From: Gordius sp. MW1 | Taxonomy: Eukaryota > Nematomorpha > Gordioida > Gordea > Gordiidae | Assembly (NCBI GenBank): GCA_964036665.1 | Contig: OZ038529.1 | Span: forward strand, 22,950,060 to 23,014,059 | Direction of reading: 5' to 3' | DNA length: 64,000 nucleotides | Shown here: piece after piece, positions 11,600-22,675 of the stretch | How positions within the stretch are numbered: position 1 is the stretch's first letter | How the letters are laid out: the number at the start of each line of letters is the position of its first letter | The notes under the pieces: generated by a model | Database searches by the model: none | The model's input: the letters and a program-made list of their open reading frames with translations, nothing else | Told to the model about the DNA's origin: nothing | Translations under genes and position numbers: made by a program

Positions 11600-12580
11600 T
11601 TATGCATTATCTAAAGAAAATTTTGCTAAATTAATAAAGTGAATGTATTTGTTATATTTACTGCAAAACATCCTTGTCAGTAACAAACAAATATTTGCTT
11701 GGTTAAAGGGTCACCTTTATTAATGACCTATTTTTTAAGCAAACTAATACTCTGCAATTTTAAACTCAGAATTTGCCTTCCCTTTAGATAATAATATGCT
11801 TAAACATCTTTACATTTATCATACTTATATTGAAATATATATATTTTATTTATAAATTAATGTAAAACTAAAATAGCAGTTAGTCAAAAATTGCTCGTCA
11901 TGCTTTAGGCTCATAAACCTTCTCTAACTTCAATAATAAACCAAGGGAGGGATTAAGGTCAGCTCCACCCCTCTCCCCACCTTTTTCAACTATTATTATT
12001 TCTCCGTCCAATACTATTAAAATATCAAAAAATCATTATTTTTACCGTATTTAAATTAAATATCTCGCTACGCTGCGCCATGTTAATTTTGAATTTTCTT
12101 ATTTAATAACAGATTGCTTTAAAATTTGTAAAACTAAATGTATAAATTTAATTGATTTTGAATATCAAAGGGTTATAAAAGTCTTAGTGAGGTCAGAATA
12201 GTTGCCTTCATATAAAATTAATGTTTATTTAAATCGATCTATAAATTAAACCCAAACTTATATCAGGCAATAATAAATCTTTGTAAATTTTGACTTTAAT
12301 ATATACGATATCAAATTAATTAGATCATGGTAAATTAGTGGTTGTCAAGTCCCCGCAAATAATCTACGCCTCTTTAAAATATTTACTCTCTAATCTACTA
12401 ATATTTTCCGCGTTATTTGCGAAATATAATGACTAAACATGATGGAAAATTAATCAGTATTTAGAGAAAATAAATTAAAGAAAGATGGTCCTGATAAGCA
12501 TGGTTATGCAGACCACGAACCCGCTTCAGGTGTGAACGGATGGTAACATACATTCAGGGGTAATGCGCATAATTTCCATT
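11600..12580. other. AT-rich intergenic
   Basis: No gene seen. A diverged GGGCGTAGCC-type repeat shoulder lies around 11941-12085. Confidence 0.4.
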
Positions 12581-12663
12581 TTTATAATGCGCATGCGTAT
12601 GCATTTAACAGGCCAATCAGATAGCTGCGCATTTTAATAATGCGCATGCGTATGCATTTAACA
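12581..12663. repeat. two copies of a GCGCATGCGTATGCAT unit
   Basis: AATGCGCATGCGTATGCATT followed by TAACA occurs at 12586-12610 and 12639-12663. A third partial ATGCGCAT lies near 12563. The unit is an alternating purine-pyrimidine run that is also nearly palindromic. Confidence 0.7.
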
Positions 12664-13300
12664 ATTATTGCTGCACTATAAAACTTTAAGGGACAGGGTT
12701 AAGGTTCAGGGTAGTGTTTTAGGTCAGCGTTTTAAATTAGGGTTTGGGTTAGGATTAGATGCACATCAAATTCCCTCCCCATTTGAGATTTAATTTTTCG
12801 TGATACTCAATGTGGCATTTTGGACTGTGGCATTTTGAACCCAACTCAATTATTAGAGTTCTAATTCATGTCCTGGCCATCTGGCGAAATGGATATGTGG
12901 CGAATTTACTAATATTAAGCAACAAATAATCTAAAGATAAGCAACATATAGTATTATCACTAAATTCAGATTATTTGTGAGGATTATAAATAATTCTGTT
13001 TTGCAATTATCTGCAAGTTATATATCATTGTCACCCTTAGGTTCTCCATTGTATACTTAAGCACACAAATATTTTATAGGTTAGTTTAATATTACTATAT
13101 ATTGCAATTCTAACAAAAAGTATAATATATATTGTATAAATAAATCATATATTTTATATATATATAGATAAGCACACTTTTTTGCAACTTTTATGACTTC
13201 CAGCTGTCCATTTTGCCAGGTGGGCTGAAATCGTTCTAACATGTCCTTGTCTTCCCTTAATAGTAAAATCACCATTTAAAAAATATTTAAAAAGCTTATA
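12664..13300. other. intergenic with degenerate telomere-like stretch
   Basis: 12684-12760 carries degenerate GGGTTAGG-like words (TTAGGGTTTGGGTTAGG). The segment 13190-13275, read on the minus strand, has a coding-like composition (LEVIKVAKKC), but no splice partners were found. Confidence 0.35.
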
Positions 13301-13767
13301 ACAAAAAGACAAAAACATAAGATTACAATCCGTAAGTTTAATTATGTTTTATAATAATATTTGTCACTATATAATTCGAACACGTTAAGGTTCGTATTGA
13401 GTTCTTCAAATAATATTTTGAGAATTGTTGACAAAATTATTTTAACATAGCATCGATTAAATTAATCAACCTAATCAGCACACGGGGGATATATGTATAA
13501 AAATGAAAAATTGCAAATTTGTTAAGTTGGCTCCCGTGAAATAACAATGAAAGTGAAAATTACATAGGTTATTCGTTCGATGATTAACAAGGATTTTACA
13601 AAAATTAGAGTTTCTTGGGTCGAAATCATAACGTGAGTCATTCAAATTGTCATAATAAAATGAATTATAACGCGTTAGAGAATTGCAATATCACATATGC
13701 CAGATTTTTAGACATAAATGAGTTTGTGAAGCAAAGACATACGCTTATGGAAAAATCAAAATTATAA
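13280..13767 (+). CDS. tentative multi-exon gene fragment
   Basis: Not recognised. A chain of segments with agreeing phase can be read: up to 13331 (..KHKITI, donor CC|GTAAGT), 13459-about 13492 (SIKLINLISTRGIY, donor GTATAA), 13568-13632 (VIRSMINKDFTKIRVSW..., donor AC|GTGAGT), then a short exon to a stop near 13713. A competing frame gives a 35-codon ORF from ATG 13662 (MNYNALENCNITYARF). The two readings overlap in different frames, so at most one is right. Conserved-looking donors favour a real gene; chance is not excluded. Confidence 0.22.
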
Positions 13768-14187
13768 CTCAAATTAGATGGCGCAAAATTAATCATTTTC
13801 ATAAATTTATATTAAATCTTACATAATAATTTCAAATTCGACCATTTAAGCTTAAAATAAACATAACCTTATAAACTTGCTTTTTACAATATATATTCTT
13901 TATTCAAATATCTATAACTAGCGTTGTTATGCGAAGAAAAAATGGAATGTAAATACTTATTTAATGAAGAAAAATAGGAACTTCTACAAGATAAATTAAA
14001 GACAGAGAACGGCCAAAGTATCTAGTTCCTTTTTTCAAAAATGAAATATTTTAATTTTTTTAATATTGCTCACAATTTCAAAATCTGCCTACGCAAATCA
14101 ATTGCAAACATGTCTATCAATAGAGGTCCATTGCATATTTCTTATTGGCTGCCTCAAAAGTCTTTAAATCATTATAACCTCAACATA

Positions 14188-14345
14188 AACAACCAAGGGC
14201 CAGGGGGGGGCAGGGAGGGGCGGCCCCCTTCTAAATCCAAAAATTTGTTGAAATTTATTAAAATTAGGGCTTTCAAAATATGATAATTTTGACCCTCCCT
14301 AACTTATTATTGCCCCCTTCTAATTTCAATGCTGGCTATGCCCAT
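14188..14345. mobile_element. short hAT-like miniature element
   Basis: G-rich left end (GGGCCAGGGGGGGGCAGG) and right end GCTGGCTATGCCCATG, with the family's AT-rich core between. Non-coding. Confidence 0.65.
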
Positions 14346-16506
14346 GTCATGAACAACTAAAAACAACGGGCATTTTAAGTTATGTTTTTAAATAATGAAC
14401 ACATCAATTTTATAAAAATGTAAGTATAATATTTTGCAAGTTTATTAGTATGGTATTAATCTAAATATCAAACTTATCTTGCTGGTTTAATAGTTTTTCA
14501 AACATGTAATAAATAACCATAAGAATATAATATAATTTGAGTTATTTCATCAAGCAAATCTTTGGTCACAAAACAATCCTGCAATTAATAAAAATCAGTC
14601 AACGCTAACATAGCCATTTTTAAATTTGTAAGAAAACTCAGCATTTTACATTTATACTCTATGCAAACTAAAAATATAGTCCATCTCTGGGCCAAAAATG
14701 TTCTCGGGCATATATTTAAAGAATATTAAAGTATCAAAGGTCTGCACGCCCGACCCGACGGCTAGGTTTTTATTCTTAAAAAAACCAAGCGACGAGCATC
14801 TTTTCTCTCTTAAATTGTGTTTCGATCTCGTCACGTCTCGGTCTCGAAAGAAAAATCTCGTCTCATTCTCGGGTGCGATTATGAGTATCTCGACTTGTCT
14901 CGTCTCGGGTGAAAAAAATCTTGGTCTGGTCTCGACAGAATTTTACACATTTCTCGACCATAAAAATATTTAAGACTATAAATTATTGATTTTTTAAATA
15001 ATAAGATTAATAAAGAAATATTTAATATTAACAATGAACCTAAAATCTTTAGGAACATGCTATCTTGAACCTTGTTTGTTTTATGTCAGGAGTCTCGTCT
15101 TAAAAATATATTTATTATTTTACTAATGCCATAGTAATTAGATAATTTTCCCTTACACTTGATTTATTTCGGACGTGTACAGACAGGAAAATATTCAACA
15201 ACATAGTAAACTAAATATATGGTCGAATTAAGTGATACTCCTTAGAATATTTTAACTTCTCAAATTATTTCAGGAGTCCCGTTTTTAAAATCAGTTTTTT
15301 ATTCCATTCAGTAATTGAGTATCATGTATAATTTTGGCGTTAAAATTTATACACCTTCTTAGGTGTTTAAAAAGCTTAAGCATTTTTGGGGATAGCACAG
15401 CCTTATGTACAAAATAAAGTTTTAGGAATTGGGCAGTGAGGGGCCAAAGTTATAACAATTTTGGGCCTAGCTTTTCATATATTTGCAGATATCATTATTA
15501 CTCATATAACAAAATGTGTTTTATAGAGAATATATCCAAATCTAAAAGCATTCTAAATAAAAAAATGTTTTTGAAAACAATTAATCAAAGGCTTCTAGAA
15601 ATAACAAATTTATTTTATTTTAATGTATGTACATTCCGAAAAGGGCACTCGAACTTGAACCCGTTTTTTTGAAGAGTAGGAAGAGGTTGTTTTTGAAGAG
15701 AGGAAGAATAAACTAGAAATAGCTTCTTTTATATAACTCGCACATTGAGCAAATTATGTTTAATACTAAAAAGTATGTTATATTTAACCGTCTCAGAAAA
15801 CAGTAAATCTAGTTTCTGATGGACTTTGCTAGCAATTAACATGTTATAGTAATTCATAAAAATATAAATTTCACTAAGGAGAAATTTTTGTGACAAATAA
15901 ATTGAAACTTGAAATCTATTATTTTGAACCGAATATGAGGCTATTTAAATGATAATCTTATCTAACCCCTTTACGGGTAACTGGATGTTCTTACCCTAAA
16001 TATAAGCAACGCACTCATTTACTCCTCGGGGAGATAGTGTGAAATAGTAATATTTGTTAAGCAGACATTTTATTTAAGGGTAATATCACTTTAAATGTCC
16101 TAGTAAACTTATTTAAGCATTTGCTACCATAATAATGTATATGCCTACTTTAATGTAAATGCTAGATTGTGAGAGTTCTATTATGGTTGCGACTTTAAAT
16201 GATTAAATATTTATCAGCAATAAGAGAGCAAATGAGCGATCCGTTATTGCTATTAGATATATTGTGTTGCTCTATACCTGTGAAGACTTACATATTAACA
16301 TTTTATTTCTTTAGTTTGTGCGGATTACTATATCTATATAAGTCATTTAAATACTTAGTTTAAGTTTGTAACTCAGCAAAAACTACCTATATATCACCTG
16401 AAACACAGCATTCTTGACGAGTTAAAGCTGTTTGGTTTTTTTACATTTCGATTTTTGCCGCGTAACCAAAAGAGCGCTTTGTGTGAGACCAAATTTCTAG
16501 ACAATT
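14346..16506. other. gene-poor stretch upstream of CHTOP, with two repeat ends
   Basis: 14735-14772 has a GCCCGACCCG repeat fragment. 14816-14945 is a solo end of the TCTCGTCTCG-rich element seen complete at 45-47 kb. The rest is AT-rich with no supported gene. The last 100 bp before 16507 should hold the CHTOP promoter; no TATA box stands out. Confidence 0.45.
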
Positions 16507-17341
16507 ATGCAAACAAGAACGTTGTTCTCCTCCATATCTGGGACTGGTATTCCTTTAAATGACAGGTAATTAAACTACAAATGTCAAATTTAATGTGGTA
16601 AGATTTTCGAAACTTAAACCATCAAATCAGTTAATAAAAGCTGTTTTTGACGCGAGAATGGGCAACTCATTATATGAACAAAGGAATCATTCTAACATAA
16701 ATCACATGATACCCTATGCAGCCAATACTGTCCAACTTCCTCCTAAAGGGAATTTGGCATCACGTTTAGGACGTATTAGTGTAAAAAATCGATTAAGTCC
16801 AAAGATCATGGTCAATGAAATTAATGTGGCAAAGAGAAATTTAATTGTTCCTCGAAATAATTTAAGATCATTTCGTAAGCCACTAATGTCAAAAAAAGTT
16901 AACTTAAACACAAGAAAGCTTAGAACTTTACAACAATCAAAGATGGGCTCTTTGAAGATAAACCCACGTAGAAATGCAACATTTAAGTATGTATTTGGAA
17001 TATTAATGATAATCATATTTTAAGTTTTTATACAATTTTAAGTTATTTGTGATAATTTGTTATTAAACAATTTATAAATAATTTTTTTTAGGAAAAAGAC
17101 TATCAATAGACAAAAAGGCAGGAATATACAAGGTGGTCAAAAAAATAATAAAAAGGGTAAAACTGTGCCAAGGGCTGCACGAATCACTCGCAATACAAAC
17201 CCACAAAAAAAGGAAGCTTTTAAAACAAACTTAGATTCACAACTTGACAATTACATGGCTGTCTCACGAGGCAAATTAGATAAAGATTTGGATTCATATA
17301 TGTTGCAATCTAATGATAATATCAAAAAAACATATATTTAA
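16507..17341 (+). CDS. CHTOP: CHTOP-like chromatin target of PRMT1 / mRNA export factor
   Basis: Three exons: 16507-16565, 16603-16986, 17092-17341; introns of 37 and 105 nt; 230 residues (human CHTOP has 248). The C-terminus has the FoP-duplication signature twice: LDSQLDNYMA then LDKDLDSYML, matching CHTOP LDNQLDAYM/LDAELDAYM. The N-terminus IPLNDRFSKLK fits CHTOP SLNERFTNML, and ASRLGRISVKNRL resembles its central segment. The RGG-rich middle of vertebrate CHTOP is reduced to a Lys/Asn/Arg-rich stretch, so the arginine-methylation substrate role is uncertain here. In the known family the protein works in the nucleus with the TREX complex and the RNA helicase and adaptor proteins that load NXF1. 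The ATG was chosen because exon 1 restores the LNDRF motif across the 37-nt intron; the downstream frame alone has no suitable ATG. Confidence 0.9.
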
Positions 17342-19480
17342 ACGTTATATTTAATATGAAGGTATAAATATAATTGTGTTTACAAAATTTTCTTTATATC
17401 TATTTGTAATACACCCTTTGGGTTAAATAAATTACATGTATTTTGCTATAGTATAGTATTTATATTTATAGGTATTTGGTGAAATCTGCTGTTATTTACA
17501 CATCTATTGTGTCAGCTCATGTTATAAACAAAATTGCTAGTTAATTTTTGATAAAAATGATCCTTTAAAACAAGGTATCATGTTTCTGATCCTGATTTAC
17601 AGCTAAAACAAAGCTTTCTAAGAATTGTGATTTGCATTAAATTTATTAACAAGTCAAACAAAATTTAAAATTCAAGTAGTAAAACACTACGCAAGTGGAA
17701 ACCACATGTAGGTCTTTAATGAAAGAGATTGTGACTTTTTAAAATTTTTTACACTCATATTAGTGTGTACACTTAATTGTCCCAGTGATCATTGATACAA
17801 TCCAATCACTATTGTTTATTCATCTGACTTAATGAAATAAGTATATAAGAGGCATCTAGTATTAAAGTTAAACCTGTTTAGCGCTCAAACCATAAATAAA
17901 AAAAGCCTGTTAAGCTGCTTGTCCTTGGGCCAGGCAAATATCCTAAATTTAGAGTGGTGTGCATTATGGAATTCTTTTAATTTGTTCAATATTTAATCTA
18001 TCCTTATCACTTCGAAGGTTGGGTGGGGTCATAATGACCTCAAGCCATTAAAAAATGCTGTACAAAATAAATTAGTGAATATTACAATTTCATTTTTTCA
18101 GTAGCTTAGCAAAATTTACCTTAGAGTATCTTATCAAAATTTATCTAGTTTTTATCCAATAGTTTTCAAGATAGAGAGTGTTTAGATGCCCGGGGTCTTC
18201 CATGACCACCTTCCATTAAATGAAAAAAAATGTTCAACATTTTTTTTAAAATATATTATTAAAACCCATTATTGTAAACCCATTTGTGAAGAAATTTTTT
18301 GTATACATTTGTTTTTATTCAAAATATTGAAATTATAAACTCTGATTTTAACATCAAGTTTTCCACGTTTTATTTCAATGTGCTTATTTGTGTGATTTTC
18401 CCACATTTTTTGACTTTTTAATAAGTCTAATCTTAAAAAGTGCAGTATTTTTGATAGTTCTTCGTCTGAAAATGGTATATAATAACAGTTATAACATTTT
18501 ATCAAGTAATTCTTGATAATTCTGATGATTATATCTACATGAGTAGTCATAAATCTGAGAATGAGTTAACAGGAGATTAAGATGAAGAAGAGTTAATTGA
18601 TATGCCTAACAAAAATAGTTATTTTTATAGAAAATAACTTAGAAGCTTTTATTATATGATATATTTCAAAGGGGAAGACAATACTAAGCGGCACAAAAGT
18701 TGTCATAATAAAAATGATAGAACAAGGAACAAAATTTTGTATTGCATTTAACTGGAGTAAAGTTATATGAATGGGCAGCCAAAACTTCTCTTGGTTGTTT
18801 TAAAATACTTATTGCAGATACATATAAAATGTATATGTAACTATTTTTATAGCCTTATAAAATTTCTTATATAAAATTTTTCATTTAAATATTGTCCTTA
18901 TTCTTAATTTCTATATTTTATTATGTATCTGTATAAAAAATTTATAAAATAATATTTAAATTTATAACAGAATGACCTCAAAAAATAAAAGGCTAAAAAT
19001 TGCCTAAGTTTCAACATCTACACTTTCTTTGTTATTGGTTTATTTTTTACCAAATCTCCCACATTTATAGTTTAAACCTTCTTTTATATAATCTTACTGA
19101 TTGAACCATAAAATGAAATATATTTTTTTTTGGTATGAGCCAAAATAGTCATTAGGAAAAAAATTTTGCGGGTTGCTCTAATTATAGGTATAAAATTTAA
19201 ACCACTTGATAAAATAGCCATATTAATATATTAATGAACGTTTAAGAGCTGACATATTATTCTTACAAATTTTAACAAGTTTATATTATAAAACATCTAA
19301 GTTATAGCTATTTAAAGTTTGGGGTAATTATGACCCCATATACCATCCGTGTTAGCATTTTTGACCCAACATACGAAGGGTTAACATAGTCATTTTGTGC
19401 TTTATATTTGTTAATTGCAGTTCTTAAGAAAAAAGTTTCGAGAATCAGTCATTAAATCAAGGAGTTTATACTTCATATAT
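17342..19480. other. AT-rich DNA, possible dead transposon at right
   Basis: 3' UTR of CHTOP at the left. 18000-19385 contains GACCTCAAGCCATT and GTTTGGGGTAATTATGACC motifs, and the right border CATACGAAGGGTTAA ends in TTAA, the piggyBac target. The left border was not found and no transposase frame is convincing (an 18269-18550 minus frame is AT-driven). Treat as a possible dead element only. Confidence 0.3.
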
Positions 19481-19482
19481 AC

Positions 19483-19826
19483 AGTCAAAACCGTTTAATT
19501 GCAAAGCCTTGGGCCTGAAAAAAATTCGCGATTAACTGATATTTTGCGATTAAACGATGGAAATAAAAGTATATGTACATTATATTAAATATTCATTTAT
19601 TACGCTTCGCAATAAAACGATATTTTATATAATTATCTGGTTGATTTAAGGACTCGAAAATGTTTGTGAATATCCGATATTGTACTATTAAGCGATTTGT
19701 CAATAAACGATGTTTTGTTAATATTATCGTTTAAAAAAACAAAATGGCGGTTAACTTCGCGATTAAAAGATTTTCGCGATAATCCGATTTGCGATTATGT
19801 AGTTAGATAAACGAGTTTTCTTTGAG
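19483..19826. mobile_element. pogo/Tigger-like miniature element
   Basis: Starts ACAGTCAAAACCGTTTAATT after TA. It is full of inversely repeated GCGATTAA, AATCGCGA and TAAACGA words, and ends near CGATTATGTAGTTAGATAAACG. The CAGTC...CGNTTAA-type end recalls pogo-like elements; the family is inferred and boundaries are approximate. Non-coding. Confidence 0.5.
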
Positions 19827-19842
19827 AGAAATCTGTTAAAGG

Positions 19843-20540
19843 CATAGACTAGATAGACTTCTTATCAACGCACAAAATGTGTACCCTTTTTTCCGCCATC
19901 TTGAGAGGCACATTGTAAAGTGGTGATCATATAGAAATTCGTAATTTTCGCAAATTAAATAATCTTAAAAATGTAAATAAAGAAATATTGAATTGGGTAG
20001 ATGTCAAAAACAGCATTTTAAAATAAATATCATTTAAAATATACATAATAATTAAAAATGTAATAAACGCGATTAAAGTTTGTTTAATAATTTAGCGCCA
20101 TCAATTTTAATTGCTATTTTGTATAATATTAATTTACTTACGTTCGTTTTAATTTATAAACTAGTGAGGAAGGTAAATTGACTGTTATAGGGCAAATTAC
20201 ATGGTTAAAATACATCAATTGCTCCCGTCAAAATGGAGGAAAATTTGACACAATTAACCATATGCAACGTATGGCATGAGGGGAACCGGTCAAAGGAGCA
20301 CAGAAATAGCATCGAAACTCGTCATGATTGCTCAGGATGAATTTAACATATTGTCTTAGCACAAAATATTTTATATTAGTCCTAGTGAAATCATAACAAG
20401 TAAATATATGGATTAAGGTAAGTGTTAGGGCTAAGATTAGGGTTTGGGTTATAATAACAAAGTGTGCTCCTTTCCTGATGAGCTCTGATCAGCTCCTTTG
20501 ACCCCCACTCGGCATGAGCAGTCTATCTAGTTAGTCTATG
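19843..20540. mobile_element. hAT-type miniature element (CATAGACTAGATAGACTG family), copy 1
   Basis: Inverted ends CATAGACTAGATAGACTT and CTATCTAGTTAGTCTATG. The flanks GTTAAAGG and TTTAAAGG form a 7/8 match to an 8-bp target duplication. It shares an internal GTGTACCCTTTTTTCC word and a GTAAAGTGGTGATCATATAG word with two other copies here. A 230-bp element is inserted near its right end. Confidence 0.88.
20281..20510. mobile_element. 230-bp element nested in the previous one
   Basis: Precisely bounded by GGCATGAG at 20273-20280 and 20511-20518, an exact 8-bp duplication. Its ends carry GGTCAAAGGAGC and the inverse GCTCCTTTGACC. The middle has telomere-like words (TTAGGGCTAAGATTAGGG). Eight-bp duplication and short inverted ends indicate a hAT-like element. 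Non-coding. Confidence 0.85.
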
Positions 20541-21861
20541 TTTAAAGGAGAGAAATTTACATTTTCTAGAATCCCAAAAATTTGTTTATCTTGGACTACT
20601 TTTTTTAATATTTATTTATATTGTAACATGAACTGAAGGTGTCCTTAAACCCATAGATGTGTGATAAAAAAGTACTGATTAAAAATAGTGTAAACGCTGG
20701 CAAATCCTCTGGTTTTGTAAAATGAAAAATTGTTAGCGAATGGCAAAACTTCTCATGGGATTTATGCATGCCCCCAAATTTGCTAAAAAATTGAATATAT
20801 ATTAATTTGTGAAAAAAATTTCCTTTTATGTAACTGTTTGTTGTTACTTTAATCGCAGGGGAACTGGCTACTGTTCAATAATTACAATTACTTTCTACAA
20901 ATTAAAAAATCATTAATAAATTTAAATATCAAAATAAATTGTCTGTCTGGTTGTGTTTTTCGCTTTTACATTCAATTTCTTTGGCGGAATAAATATTAGT
21001 TACTCTTTTCGATTTGATAATGAATTCTGATAAAATATTACAGATATCAATTATAGTTTTTAAAAATATTTGCATCTAGATAAATCCAATATAATTGAAA
21101 CCTTTTAACTGCTAACATTTTGAATCAGATATTGTAACATTTGTATAAATTATATTAGGTACATTGATTTCATTCTATTTTTTTAAGGCATTAACCGAGG
21201 TAAGTAATTTTTAAGGTAGCTATATTATGAGGTAACATAATAATTTTCTTATAATCATTATTGAAAATTTTAATGATTACCATAATTGGTGGTTCCTCGT
21301 TTGGAATCTGAATTTATAATACTAAGTGTTTATTCATTATAGTTAAGTTACTTATTCTTAGAGCCTAGCTAAATGGATTCACGAGCCTTATATCTATGCA
21401 ATTTACTTTCTAACGCCCCCCCCCTCCCCCGTGCCCCACCCAGAGCGTAGCCCTTGGTTCTTGCTATGCAATTTATGGGCTCGCTTTTCGTTGTACTGTC
21501 CGTCCTGTCCAACTTGGCTTTTTATGAGTGTCTATCTTAAAAGCATTAGAATGATCATTATGTGTATAAGTCATATGTAAGCAATTACATTTATGATTTT
21601 TTAATTAATCTATATGGCCCTTAATCCGACATTTTATCAAAAATCGCTGTGGGAACTTTACTGTAAAAGACATTGTAGAATCTGAATAATACTTTATTTT
21701 ACCTAATAGAATAGTATGTTCTAAGAATACAAAAGATATGTAATGTGTTTTGGTGGTTGTGTTTATAATATATTTAATTTTATAAAATAACACTTCTTAT
21801 GTACATAATAGACATATTTTGCTTTTGTATATAGACTAGCTAATGACGCTGGTTGGCTTTA
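20541..21861. other. gene-poor AT-rich stretch
   Basis: 21406-21460 is a GGGCGTAGCC-type fragment. 21461-21520 repeats the TTGCTATGCAATTTATGGGC end and the GTCCGTCC words of the composite repeat found at 30-33 kb and 62 kb. No gene was supported. Confidence 0.4.
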
Positions 21862-22420
21862 AATTTTTAACCTCGCCCGAGGCCAAAAGTCGTTTTTGTT
21901 TTTGTGCCCAACTGATAACTTTTATATATAAATTTCTTTTGGCAACTTGTCTAGGTTGTTGCTTTAAAACGGATCTTTGCGAAACTGGTGATTAATTTCT
22001 TGCAAATTAAAGATGACCGTTGCTTAATTTTAATTTGTCTAACCCTGGCCCAGGACCAAAATCCTTGTTAATCGCCAAATTTTTGTTGCTTATTTTTGTA
22101 GATTTACTCTTTAAAACTCGTCTCATATTTAATTTTCTTTCCCCGGCCCGAGGCCTATCTACAATTTAGCCTTAATATTGAAACTAAAGACCGTTGTTTG
22201 TCTGATCTTGGCTAGAGGTCAAAATCCATTTTTATTTTTGTGCCTGCTGCTTTTGGCCATTTTGGTACCTAAGCTTTTAAATAAAGATTTTACTCGCAAA
22301 AAATAATTTTTTGCAAATAAAAGATGAACGTTCTTCGGCCAAAAATCAACCATTTTTCCTTTTTCTGGGCCTCACTTAATTTTTAATTTTTTATTACTTT
22401 TTTTGTGAATTCCGTTGGTG
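21862..22420. repeat. degenerate tandem repeat with GGCCCGAGGCC and GCAAATTAAAGATGA words
   Basis: Four to five diverged units: CTCGCCCGAGGCCAAAAG (21872), CTGGCCCAGGACCAAAA (22046), CCCGGCCCGAGGCC (22142), TTGGCTAGAGGTCAAAA (22207), GGCCAAAAATCAACC (22338). Between them TTGCAAATTAAAGATGACCG recurs at about 22000 and 22313. Unit length is irregular, 70-170 bp. Confidence 0.6.
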
Positions 22421-22675
22421 TGGGTAGCTAAATTTAAGGCCGCACCCTACACCCCGTCAAGGTTCCGACCTGAAGCCATTAACTTGACCCTGATTATGGG
22501 GTATTGTTCCAACAAAACTTGTCTATACTCCGTATGTAATGAACAAAATTTTGGAGCTTTACAAAAATAATGAATAATTTTAATAATAAGTATGTACTAC
22601 TACATTTTAATACTTTATTTATATATAAATATGGGACAATTTATCGTAATAAAAATTTTTATGTTATATAAGGAT

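Noticed and set aside
11554-11605. Signal-peptide-like frame MHKFLWMLLTFYNPLREW on the minus strand
   Set aside because: It looks like a signal sequence, but its donor phase does not fit any acceptor that opens the next exon; the other frame fits in phase but is not a signal sequence.
13081-13275. Minus-strand 64-codon frame
   Set aside because: The first 35 codons look plausible, but the rest is a TATA-rich run; no partner exons.
18269-18550. Minus-strand frame of 93 codons
   Set aside because: AT-rich with no recognisable domain, inside a likely dead element.
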